Shown here in pieces: positions 35,664 to 44,070 of a DNA stretch of 64,000 nt (position 1 is the stretch's first letter; every line of letters begins with the position of its first letter). The stretch lies in contig CBDDOY010000001.1 of NCBI GenBank assembly GCA_965232165.1, forward strand, positions 434,001 to 498,000. The letters run 5' to 3'. A program made the position numbers and the translations under genes. The stretch comes from UBA2779 sp965232165 (GTDB lineage: Bacteria; Spirochaetota; Spirochaetia; DSM-2461). Under the pieces are notes generated by a model. The model had not been told where the DNA came from. It did not search any database and saw only the letters and a program-made list of their open reading frames with translations.

Positions 35664-35887
35664 GGGTTTTTAATTTGTTTGACTGTTGTTTGACTGGAGC
35701 GACAAGGCGTCTTCATGCCACATTCTGTATTTCTATGTATAACAAAGAGTTAAGGGTTTTTAATTTGTTTGACTGTTGTTTGACTGGAGCGACAAGGCGT
35801 CTTCATGCCACATTCTGTATTTCTATGTATAACAAAGAGTTAAGGGGTTTTTCCTTGTTTGACTGTTGTTTGACTGGAGTTGATGCA
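35664..35887 (+). repeat. 90-bp direct tandem repeat, about 2.4 units
   Basis: gggtttttaatttgtttgac begins at 35664 and again 90 bp later at 35754; a third, partial unit starts at 35844 and diverges after gactgttgtttgactggag. Units 1 and 2 are identical over the 90 bp. It lies between the AlbA_2 gene and the res fragment. An identical translation in each unit is an artefact of the repeat. Confidence 0.85.
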
Positions 35888-35924
35888 AAGCTCCAATTAA
35901 GCATTTTAATATCCGCCAAGACAC

Positions 35925-36033
35925 TTTCGTGTATTTTGCACCTTTCGTGGTTAAAAACCCGCTATGCTTATCTGTGCCCATCTGCGGTTTCAAACTCTTA
36001 TTCCGTGTCTTCTGTGTGTTCAGTGGTTCAAAA
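35925..36033 (+). repeat. Dispersed CGTG-type repeats upstream of res
   Basis: Two units: tcgtgtattttgcacctttc with gtggttaaaaaccc, and ttccgtgtcttctgtgtgtt with cagtggttcaaaaa. They directly precede the res start, as another unit precedes mod. Confidence 0.55.
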
Positions 36034-36045
36034 AGGAGCCCTTGC

Positions 36046-36477
36046 GTGAAACTTAAATTCAAGAAACAAGCCTACCAGACACGCGCCGTTGAAGCGGTGG
36101 CGGATTGTTTTAAGGGCCAGCCAAATCCTGCGGGTATCAGTTACCGCATCGCCCCGGGAATGGCAAAAGCGGATTCTCAAGGGCACAGACAGCCAAATCT
36201 GCTGGAGGAATCCGGCTTCAAAAACAGGGACCTCGTGCCCGATTTGCCGCTGTTGAAAAACATACAGGAGATTCAGAAGTGTCAGAATCTCCCGCAATCC
36301 GGCAGCCTGGTGAAAACCAAGGTCTCTTCTTTGAATCTTGATGTAGAGATGGAAACCGGTACCGGCAAGACCTACTGCTACATCAAAACCGTCTTTGAGA
36401 TGAACAAGCAGTTCGGCTGGACCAAGTTTATCGTGGTGGTGCCCAGCATTGCAATCCGGGAAGGCGTCTATAAATCG
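36046..36477 (+). pseudogene. res: Type III restriction subunit (Res), N-terminal fragment
   Basis: GTG 36046 follows aaggag and gives VKLKFKKQAYQTRAVEAVAD, typical of Res. Walker A is VEMETGTGKTYCYIKTVFEM, followed by FIVVVPSIAIREGVYKS. At 36478 the sequence becomes a copy of the 3' part of mod, in a foreign frame. About 144 N-terminal codons remain; the helicase core is gone and the nuclease end lies at 38420-39343. Res would have been the ATP-driven helicase/nuclease partner of Mod. Confidence 0.85.
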
Positions 36478-37133
36478 CAGAAACCTGTGATGAAAAATCC
36501 GAGGCGTTCAAAGCGGGCTACAAAACTATTGCCGAAATCAGCAAGGAACGTATCCGCCGGGCCGGAAAACAATTGAAAACTGATAATGAGAAATTGACAG
36601 CTAAAGGAGAAGATCATTCTCAATTGGACACGGGTTTCCGCGTCCTCAAAGTCGATTCCTCCAATATGGCCGATGTCTATTACACGCCGGATGCCATCAA
36701 ACAAGATGAACTTCAGTTTTCTACCGACAACATAAAGGACGGCCGCACGTCTGAAGACCTGCTTTTCCAGGTCCTGCTCGACTGGGGTGTGGATTTGACG
36801 CTTCCAATTTCTAAGGAAATTGTGCGCGTCATGAAGGATGAAGGCGGAAGGATAAAGGAGGAAATGGGGTTATCTGATTCTCAGCCTTCATCCTTGAGCC
36901 TTCAGAATTCATCCTTCCAGGAATACGAGGTATTCTTTGTCGATGGCAACGCGCTGTCCGCCTGCTTCGTAAAGGATGGTGAAATAACCGAAGAATTCTG
37001 TAAAGGGCTGGCCCAGCGCCAACCGCTCCGCGTCGTTTTCCGCGACTCTGGGTTCAAGGATGACAGCGTAAAGATTGACGTCGAACAGATACTCAAACTT
37101 ATGAGCCCGCACACGGATGTGAAGACGATATGA
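36478..37133 (+). pseudogene. Duplicated 3' part of mod
   Basis: Nearly identical to 33493-34128, beginning at cagaaacctgtgatgaaaaa. It lacks the extra A that breaks the first copy and carries a 21-bp insertion (tccttgagccttcagaattc region). It is fused to the truncated res gene. It would read AGKQLKTDNEKLTAKGEDHS through to the Mod C-terminus, but has no Mod N-terminus. Confidence 0.85.
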
Positions 37134-37228
37134 GCCACGAAAAGACACGAAAAAAAGCATTAACCAAGGGAAATACTGAAAACACAGAAAGGAAGCGGCG
37201 GGATAATGGTAAACATAAGGGAGTTATT

Positions 37229-38289
37229 ATGCCGGTTCCTGCCGCTTCGGTGGAGTTGCCCGGTGATTATGCAGATTTCTTAAAACAAGTTAAGCAGCGG
37301 GTAAAGACAGAACGGCTGAAGGCGGCTTCGTCTGCCAATGTTGTTCAAATTCTAATGTATTGGGATATCGGCCATGACATTCTGCGAAAACAGGAACAGG
37401 CAGGCTGGGGAGCGAAGGTAATTGACCGCCTTGCGTATGACCTGAAGGAAGCTTTTCCTGAAATGAATGGTTTTTCGGCCCGTAACCTCAAATACATGCG
37501 CAAATTTACTGAGGAATGGCCGGTGCGTGAAATAGTGCAACGCACCGTTGCACAAATACCCTTTTGGAAAAACTCAAGGAGCCGGAATTACGGCTTTGGT
37601 ATGTTGAGCAAACAATCACAAATGGCTGGAGCAAAAACATTTTGGCTGTGCAGATAGAAACAAAGCTGCATAAACGAATCGGACAGACCGCCAATAATTT
37701 TGAAGTAACGTTGCCTCCGGATGATTCCGATATGGCGAACCAGATATTCAAAGATCCGTATTTGTTTGATTTTCTTGGAACTGCGGAAGTTCGCAAAGAA
37801 ACCGAGTTGGAAAATGAACTTATCAAACACCTGGAAAAATTCCTGTTAGAGCTTGGACAAGGCTTTGCCTTTGTCGGGCGGCAGGTCCACATGGAAGTAG
37901 GTGGAGATGATTTTTATATCGACCTGCTTTCTTATCACTTAAAGCTACGCTGCTATGTGGTGGTAGAGCTGAAAGCGGGCAAGTTCTGTCCCGGTCACGT
38001 CAGCCAGTTGACTATGTATATGAATATTGTCGATGCCATGCTTCGCCATCCGGACGATAAACCGACCATCGGCTTGCCTCTTGTAAAAGAAAAGAATCAT
38101 ACCGTTGCTAAATACGCACTTGCGGGCAATACAAAACCCATAGGAGTAGCCGAGTGGGAACAGCAAATAACAGAGTCTTTGCCGGAAGACCTCAAACCGA
38201 GCCTGCCTTCCATTGAGGAAATTGAAAAAGAGATGGATCAGGAAGCAGAAGAATTATGGGCACCTCTAAAAAACTCATTTAGTTCTTGA
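37229..38289 (+). pseudogene. DUF1016 (YhcG-type) PD-(D/E)XK nuclease, frameshifted
   Basis: ATG 37229 with aaggga upstream opens PVPAASVELPGDYADFLKQV and the DUF1016 N-terminal domain (IGHDILRKQEQAGWGAKVID, GFSARNLKYMRKF). After QRTVAQIP the family residues WxHN..LL are missing and the frame changes; the second frame reads LEKLKEPELRLWYVEQTI, FVGRQVHMEVGGDDFYIDLL and RCYVVVELKAGKFCPGHVSQ, the nuclease core (D, ExK). The last codons run into a MITE at 38258. DUF1016 genes often sit within restriction loci. Confidence 0.82.
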
Positions 38290-38419
38290 CTCGATCTTTT
38301 CCGCCGCTACTGCGTTGTCAAAATACTCACGTAGCTTAAGCTACGCTTGAGCTTTTGCCGCCTTGTATCGACAAAAAATTTCTTCGTCAATTTCCTAAAG
38401 CTGTTTTTTAGAGGTGCCC
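38258..38419 (-). repeat. MITE family 1, complete, at a res/DUF1016 junction
   Basis: Complete 162-bp copy with termini gggcacctctaaaaaa and ttttttagaggtgccc. The flanks are TTAT on the left and TTCA on the right, so no direct repeat remains. DUF1016 ends on one side and Res resumes on the other, suggesting the copy is a recombination joint. Confidence 0.85.
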
Positions 38420-39343
38420 TTCAAAAAGAAAGAATTCAAAGAACTCTGGAACCGGATAAACCATAAGGCAGCCTACAGTGTCCATTTTGATAGTGACGAG
38501 TTAGTTGATAAATGTACCGAGACGCTCAATGAAAATCTGCGGGTTACGCCCCTCCAATACACCATACAGCGGGGCGAGCAGGCTGAAAGTATCAGTTTTG
38601 ACCGGATAAAATCTGGCGACAGTTTCGAAATGAAGGAGACAGCCACTGAATACAGCACCCCCTCCATTCACTCCGCAGTGAAATATGACCTGATCGGCAA
38701 GGTGGCTGAAAATGTTCAGTTGACCAGAAAAACCGTTACAAAAATTTTATTAGCGATCAAAGCATCAGTATTTGCTGAGTTTAAGGCCAATCCGGAAAGC
38801 TTCATTTCCGCGGCCACTCATCTGATCCAGGAGCAGAAGGCGACCGCTATTATTGAACATCGGAGCTACGATGTTATGACCGGAACGCATGACATTGATA
38901 TCTTCACCGACGAGCAAAGCAAACAGGATTTCAGCAAAGCCGGAGACCGCCTCAAACGTCATATTTATGATTACGTCATAACCAACTCCAAAACAGAACG
39001 CACCTTTGTTCAGAGGCTTGATATCAGTTCCGAAGTAATTGTGTACGCCAAATTACCAAAAGGCTTCTCAATTCCCACACCGGTTGGAAACTACAATCCC
39101 GACTGGGCCATCTCCTTCAAAGAGGGCTCCGTTAAGCATGTTTACTTTGTCGCAGAAACCAAGGGCTCCATGTCCAGCATGGAACTCCGTGAAATTGAAA
39201 AGACAAAAATCGAATGTGCCCGCAGATTCTTCGATAAAATCAACCACAAAATCGACTCGAAAAATGTGAAATACGCCGTGGTGAACAGCTTCGATAAACT
39301 CATGGAAATTGTCGGAGATGGAACAATTTCACCTTCTGGATAA
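38420..39343 (+). pseudogene. res: Type III restriction subunit (Res), C-terminal nuclease fragment
   Basis: Open from the MITE edge: KKEFKELWNRINHKAAYSVH, EKATAIIEHRSYDVMTGTHD-type text, and the endonuclease core NPDWAISFKEGSVKHVYFVA followed by ETKGSMSS, giving the PD...(D/E)xK pattern of Res. It ends at 39343 as normal Res proteins do. It is continuous with the 36046 fragment only if roughly 500 codons have been lost. No start site of its own. Confidence 0.8.
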
Positions 39344-39705
39344 GGGTGCTGACGAACGGGAAATAAGATCGCCGGTGTATCACCGGGGCGGACAACCAAC
39401 ATCTGCTATCAGGCAGATTTTATCGGTTGCAGTTCCGTCATCGTCAAGCTAATGCAACGCCGCACAGAAAAAGCACAAGGCATCAACTACTGAAGCATCC
39501 AGTCTCCACCGTGCATGGCATCTCAGCATCAGAACAGAGAGTCTCCGGCATAAAAGACTGGCTGCAATTTGCGGATAAGAAATTTATTGCCAAAGAGATA
39601 TAAGAAAACCAAGAGTTGGGGTTGCCTATTTTCTCAGTTTATGATTCAATTCAACAAAAAGCTGAAACAATTCCTATGATCGGATTTCAGGAGAAACTCA
39701 GTTTT
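39344..39705. other. Gap after res, short unassigned open text
   Basis: One frame reads NICYQADFIGCSSVIVKLMQ and another ISGIKDWLQFADKKFIAKEI-like text, suggesting eroded coding DNA, but no family is recognised. Confidence 0.3.
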
Positions 39706-40606
39706 TCTGACACGCTCGCCCCCGGGAAGAGAACTTCCCTGTATACGGGGACTGTAAGGTATGGCACCAGCTTAAGATCGGAACGCGTTGTTCGCTGTAC
39801 AGTGGAGTGCCTGATACGCGATCAGAGCATCTCTGGTGCCATACGAAGAAGAGCAAAGATCACGACGCGGACTGATGAAATCTCGATAAAGCCACCGAAC
39901 CTGGTGCAGCGGTCGTTTCACGGCGACGCGGCCGAGCCATCTGTGGATACCGGACATCACGTGCGCGGCTGCGTCAAAATTATCGGGGCTGTGTCAGGAT
40001 GAAGGATTTGGTTTGCAGACAAGACGGAAAATCCGCTTAGAAGCGCAGTGTATAGCGTATACATGAGCATTTTAAGCGGGTTTTTCAACGCCGTATGAGA
40101 GCCAAAGACGAGTTCTGACACAGCCCCGCACACAGGATTCGTTATCAGTGTCTTCACGCGGATGCTTGTCGGGAGGCGCGCATCATCTTCAATGAAGACT
40201 GACCTTCCGCTCGATGTCTTTGGAATGAGCAGCGTTGCACGACCGGCGATCACAACGGCCAGGAATCTCAATGTCTGTCTATCCGCTACACGGAGCGACT
40301 TGCAGAAGTCGGCATTGAACCGACAGTTGGAAGCAGCGGTGATTCGTACGCCAACGCGATGGCGGAATCGATCATTGGATTCTGCAAGAAGGAGGAGATA
40401 CGAGGGCAGGGACCGTGGGAGTCTATCGACATAATTGAGATTATGCGGTGCTCCACTGAGTGGACTGGCATAACAGCCGGCGGCTTCTCAAGCCAATCGG
40501 AAGTCGTCCACCACGGGAAGCGGGAATCGAATGCTGTCAGCAACAGAGGAGTTCGGCAGAAGTCGCCGGACTCATATTCCAACCTCTCCGGGAAACTCGG
40601 GGCGGT
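39706..40606 (+). pseudogene. IS3-family transposase (OrfB) remnant, split by a MITE
   Basis: The reading moves through frames: RRRAKITTRTDEISIKPPNL and VQRSFHGDAAE, then PSHLWIPDITCA, MITE family 2 at 39985-40127, then FVISVFTRMLVGRRASSSMK, RYTERLAEVGIEPTVGSSGD with SYANAMAESIIGFCKKEEI, and finally WHNSRRLLKPIGSRPPREAG. This is the order of the rve integrase domain of IS3-group transposases (DITYV, FVTDVFSRxIVG, SVGSxGDSYDNAxAE, NxRRLxxPIGxxPP). Several indels make it dead. It ends about 45 bp upstream of the cas13a start, so its end may supply regulatory DNA to that gene. Confidence 0.82.
39985..40127. repeat. MITE family 2, copy 2, inserted in the IS3 remnant
   Basis: Ends ggggctgtgtcag and ctgacacagcccc; internal sequence is the reverse complement, with some changes, of 26503-26644. 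It interrupts the IS3 OrfB text. Confidence 0.8.
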
Positions 40607-40621
40607 TCAATTACACGGAAG

Positions 40622-40644
40622 TATAATGAAATTTTCAAGGAGGT
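40622..40644 (+). promoter_or_regulatory. Likely -10 element and strong ribosome binding site of cas13a
   Basis: TATAAT (40622-40627) lies 24 nt before the start codon and aaggaggt (about 40637-40644) lies 6 nt before it. No convincing -35 is seen 17 nt upstream, where the DNA is the end of the IS3 remnant. The consensus RBS argues that ATG 40651 is, or was, the real start. Confidence 0.55.
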
Positions 40645-40650
40645 CTAATT

Positions 40651-41091
40651 ATGAGGTGGGTAAAAACTTATGGCGAGTCAGAGGTAAGCTATTCAGAAGA
40701 AAACAAGCTGCAGCGGGTAATCAAAGTAGAGCCGACAAAACTGGAAGATAACAATCATTACAGCGAGGACGAAGCCAATAAAAAACGCAGAGAAAAACTC
40801 AAGGAGACCCTGAGGGTAAGCGCCTTGGACAAACTGGCCAAAAAGCCGCAAAAAAACAAGCCTCCGACCGAATTTCAGAAGGCCCTGCGTGAGTTTGTGA
40901 ATGACTATCTGATTCTGATGCCCGAGTCAATATCGGAAGAAAATCTGCATCCTTATGGCTATGGGAATGCCAAAGATAGAAAAGATAGAATTGACAAAAT
41001 CAATGAAGAAACTATGAAGAAATTCTGCGGGAAACTCAAGCACATCTGGAATAAATCCCAAGACATTGATTTTTTTAACAGGGATGACTAA
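40651..41091 (+). CDS. cas13a: Cas13a N-terminal segment, ended by an in-frame TAA
   Basis: ATG 40651 follows a consensus aaggaggt. The 146 codons read MRWVKTYGESEVSYSEENKL, then a lysine/glutamate-rich helical stretch (NKKRREKLKETLRVSALDKL, FQKALREFVNDYLILMPE) and stop at TAA 41089-41091. The very same frame continues past the stop with KDTKDFLCNIKRYSDEIKES and joins, without shift, the 912-aa frame carrying both HEPN motifs. In Cas13a this part is the N-terminal domain, which grips the crRNA repeat. It is therefore best read as the start of one 1,112-codon gene with a nonsense codon, not as a separate gene. The short beta-type opening MxWxKxxG is like other Cas13a starts (from memory). Confidence 0.8.
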   Translation: MRWVKTYGESEVSYSEENKLQRVIKVEPTKLEDNNHYSEDEANKKRREKLKETLRVSALDKLAKKPQKNKPPTEFQKALREFVNDYLILMPESISEENLHPYGYGNAKDRKDRIDKINEETMKKFCGKLKHIWNKSQDIDFFNRDD

Positions 41092-41250
41092 AAGGATACA
41101 AAGGACTTTTTATGCAATATCAAAAGATATTCAGATGAAATAAAAGAGTCAATCAAGGAAAATATCGATAACCGGCTGAAGTCTGAGTCGGCAAAAATTG
41201 AACACAATGTTCGCCATGTTCGTCAGAGCAGCCATGCATTAACCACGTGT

Positions 41251-43989
41251 ATGCTTTATAACGAGAAAGGGGAGCCGATTAAACCGAATGCGGATAAGAT
41301 TGAAAGTCAACTGGATGAAATTAAGGAAAAATACAATCTCAAGGACTTATGCAAAGACCTAAACGATGTCATAAAGAAAGAGAAGAATAAAAACGGATTT
41401 AATTTTCGATGTTTGCTCAGTTCTCTTCGGAAGCATTGGAGAGAAAAATTGGAAAACTCCGAAGACAACGCCTCTCTATTGAGCCAATACCATGTACTGG
41501 TGAAGCTGGCGCTAAGAAGCCGGTTTTCAGTCAATGGGGTCAAAAGAATAAAATCTTCCGCTAGCAATGACCAAAGCTTCACATTGGACGAATGCCAACT
41601 TCACAAACTTGTCTGCTTCATTGCCAAGAACAAAATTACAGGACATCTGATAAAAAATGGGCGGATTATTCATTATCAAAATTGCAGGGATCCCCAATAC
41701 ATTGAGAAAAGTCAAGGGTGGACCAGCGAAGGCCAGACACAGATGAAGCAGATGGAGGCGCTTGTCCAGCAATGGTACATCGCATGCAGCTTTGCCCAGC
41801 GCAACCTTACCCGTATAATTTATCCAGATGGATTGGAAAAAAACGGCGAACCGATAGACTTGTTTGTGAAGAAGGGGTGGGAAATTGCGAAAAAAAAGAT
41901 TGAGGAAAGCCCTGAAGAAGTTAAAAAACGGCTTAGTCTCATATACAATCCGGACCCTCTTTTTTCTCATTCAGGCAATGATTGTGAACGCATTGTTGAT
42001 TTCATCAGATACATAAAATGCTTCGCTGCCAAATTGCGCCATAACATGTTCCATTTTCATCAGGGCAAATCTCTGGTTGAGAACTTGAAAACAAGAGAAG
42101 CGTCTTGCTATACCAAGGAGTATATCAAGAAGGGTCTCCAAGAGTACGCAGAAAGAACAAAGAAAAAACTGAAAACCATCCAATGCGTCAAATTCTATGG
42201 CAAAGAAGAATTGGAGATAATAGTGCCCCTTCTCCAAAAAGGGAACCACGGCGAAAACCTGCCAAAATTTTCCCGCCTGGTTCGCCGCTATACCGATGCA
42301 TGGAAAAAGAACAACAGCATTAAATTCATCACACAACACCAGAAACATGAAATGAAATCCAATCAATTTCTTGTATGCCGATATGAACTTCTCAAATGGC
42401 TCTACGAGAGGCAAGACTTTGCATGCGATCTGAACAGTCATAAAATGAATGTCTTTTGCGAGGAAGCAAAAAAACGTGCCGCCAAAGATTGTTCCAATAA
42501 GACCGAATTGATTCCGAGAATGAATAAAATAAGGAATATCAAACCCGATGAATCCATTGATGAATACATGAATTTCCTGCAGGGGGAGACGGCCCGTTAT
42601 TTCACCATGAAATCTAGGAAAAACCAGTATGAATCCAATCCTGAAAGAGGAAGAGAATATGCGTCCTTTATCGAAAAATTCCGCCAGGATATTGTTCTCC
42701 AAGCATTTGCAAGCTATATTGAGAACAAAAAACTGTGCTTTTTGCTGAAAGCCAAATCAGAAGACGAAAACAATGAAGATAAAGGAGATAACATTATTGA
42801 TGATTTATTGAAAGAACCTCAGAGCGACAAAAAATTGGAAAAATCCCTTGAGAGTTATTCAACACTCTACCTGTACTGCCATCTTGTTCCTATTGATCAG
42901 TTAAATAATTTACTCCATCAGATGATTAAATCCACTGTATGCTTTGGCAAGTCATCCAGTAAAGACAGTTCCAAGAGCGAAATAATTAATCAGCTTAAGG
43001 AAGTTAAATCGGTTTTGCACTTTTATTCAACCATGCACGACTTGAATTATTCGGGCGGCACGATTCAAGAACTCTCCAAAAACGGCTTTGAGGATTTTTA
43101 TGAATGTCGTGTACTGGAAAAACTAAGAAATATCAATCCAGAGAACCCTGAAAAGAATGAAAATGACATTCTCCCTCTCCGCGATTTAAAAGAACTAAAA
43201 CGCTTTGGGAATATTTCATTCATCAAGAAATATATAACGCAGAAAGTCTCCAATTGTGATTGGGAAAATTATATTCAAAAGAAATCCAATATTCAGGAAG
43301 TAGAGAAGTACCTCCAAGTTGTACATGAGGACTGGGCTGCTGGTAAAAAAGCACCGTCTTGCAAAGATTATAAAGAACAACTGCAGGAACGGACTGCCTA
43401 CAAAGAGATCAGAGCCAAATGCTTATTGCAGGAGCACAAGCGATTCTACCAGATTGCGGTGATTCTCTATGCCCGGCTTCTGGGCTATGTCTTCAAGTGG
43501 GAACGCTATATGTACTGCATCAGCCTTGCCCTGGGAGGGGATATCCTTTCGCCTGAAGATAGGTTGGAACCTGTGGACTTGTGTCTAGGCATGGAATGGA
43601 TTGGAGAAGAAAGCTCCAAGAACTCCAAGAAAATACGAAATACTATGTTCCATTTCAACAAGTTTGATAATCTGGATCCAACTCAGAATACCGATATGAT
43701 TTCACTTATTAACGAAATAAGGGAATTGATGTCCTATGATCGCAATCTGAAGAATTCGGTCAGTCAGGCTGTGAAGAGGGTGTTTTTCCAGCAAGGCTTT
43801 GATATCAAGTTTTCAATGGAGTCCCATGGCAGGCATGACCTCAGACTTGATAAAATAAGTCCCATAAGAATAAAACATCTATCAAAGGGAAAAAATAGCT
43901 ATAAAGGTATCGAAGAACCTAAAAATTCGTTGGTCCTCGCAAATTCATTAGCAGTATTGCTTGATTCAGCAAAAAAACAGGTGAATTAA
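41251..43989 (+). CDS. cas13a: Cas13a (C2c2), type VI-A CRISPR RNA-guided RNase, main open frame
   Basis: This frame of 912 codons holds two HEPN motifs of the R-X4-H form: RHNMFH (R263, H268; R463/H468 counted from 40651) and RNTMFH (R796, H801; R996/H1001). Around the second one the sequence VILYARLLGYVFKWERYMYC, IRNTMFHFNKF, then INEIRELMSYDRNLKNSVSQ and QGFDIKFSMES follows, block by block, the C-terminus of Leptotrichia Cas13a (LGYxxxWERD, IRNxxAHFNY, LRKLLSYDRKLKN, GFVATFKI, recalled). Motif spacing and the 1,112-codon total fit Cas13a (about 1,150-1,250 aa) and not Cas13d or Cas13X. Cas13a matures its crRNA and, on binding target RNA, cleaves RNA non-specifically, causing dormancy. ATG 41251 has no ribosome binding site, so independent expression of this part is doubtful. 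The gene is AT-rich compared with its neighbours, suggesting transfer. A cognate array follows at 44071. Confidence 0.9.
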   Translation: MLYNEKGEPIKPNADKIESQLDEIKEKYNLKDLCKDLNDVIKKEKNKNGFNFRCLLSSLRKHWREKLENSEDNASLLSQYHVLVKLALRSRFSVNGVKRIKSSASNDQSFTLDECQLHKLVCFIAKNKITGHLIKNGRIIHYQNCRDPQYIEKSQGWTSEGQTQMKQMEALVQQWYIACSFAQRNLTRIIYPDGLEKNGEPIDLFVKKGWEIAKKKIEESPEEVKKRLSLIYNPDPLFSHSGNDCERIVDFIRYIKCFAAKLRHNMFHFHQGKSLVENLKTREASCYTKEYIKKGLQEYAERTKKKLKTIQCVKFYGKEELEIIVPLLQKGNHGENLPKFSRLVRRYTDAWKKNNSIKFITQHQKHEMKSNQFLVCRYELLKWLYERQDFACDLNSHKMNVFCEEAKKRAAKDCSNKTELIPRMNKIRNIKPDESIDEYMNFLQGETARYFTMKSRKNQYESNPERGREYASFIEKFRQDIVLQAFASYIENKKLCFLLKAKSEDENNEDKGDNIIDDLLKEPQSDKKLEKSLESYSTLYLYCHLVPIDQLNNLLHQMIKSTVCFGKSSSKDSSKSEIINQLKEVKSVLHFYSTMHDLNYSGGTIQELSKNGFEDFYECRVLEKLRNINPENPEKNENDILPLRDLKELKRFGNISFIKKYITQKVSNCDWENYIQKKSNIQEVEKYLQVVHEDWAAGKKAPSCKDYKEQLQERTAYKEIRAKCLLQEHKRFYQIAVILYARLLGYVFKWERYMYCISLALGGDILSPEDRLEPVDLCLGMEWIGEESSKNSKKIRNTMFHFNKFDNLDPTQNTDMISLINEIRELMSYDRNLKNSVSQAVKRVFFQQGFDIKFSMESHGRHDLRLDKISPIRIKHLSKGKNSYKGIEEPKNSLVLANSLAVLLDSAKKQVN

Positions 43990-44020
43990 TGGGTAAAAGC
44001 ATAGCGAAATGTCATTTTTC

Positions 44021-44049
44021 TTGTTTTTATTGCGTTATTCCGTTACATT
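44021..44049 (+). promoter_or_regulatory. Candidate promoter/leader of the type VI array
   Basis: TTGTTT, a 17-nt spacer and TACATT give a predicted start near 44056, about 15 nt before the first repeat. The match to consensus is moderate. 43990-44070 is AT-rich and non-coding, as a CRISPR leader should be. Confidence 0.35.
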
Positions 44050-44070
44050 GTCATGAGATACAGTGCCACT

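Noticed and set aside
35675..36049. 124-codon frame with repeated FDCCLTGATRRLHATFC text
   Set aside because: The repetition is produced by the 90-bp tandem DNA repeat, and there is no RBS or family.
40651..41091. Treating the 146-codon frame as an independent accessory gene
   Set aside because: It is in the same frame as the 912-codon frame with no indel in the 53-codon bridge, and only the first start has an RBS.
40651..43989. Assignment to Cas13b, Cas13d or a non-CRISPR HEPN nuclease
   Set aside because: The repeat lies 5' of the spacer in the effector direction and ends in GGACTA-type sequence, and the SYDRNLKN and WER blocks are Cas13a-like. Cas13b repeats are in the opposite order and end in ACAAC; Cas13d is shorter.
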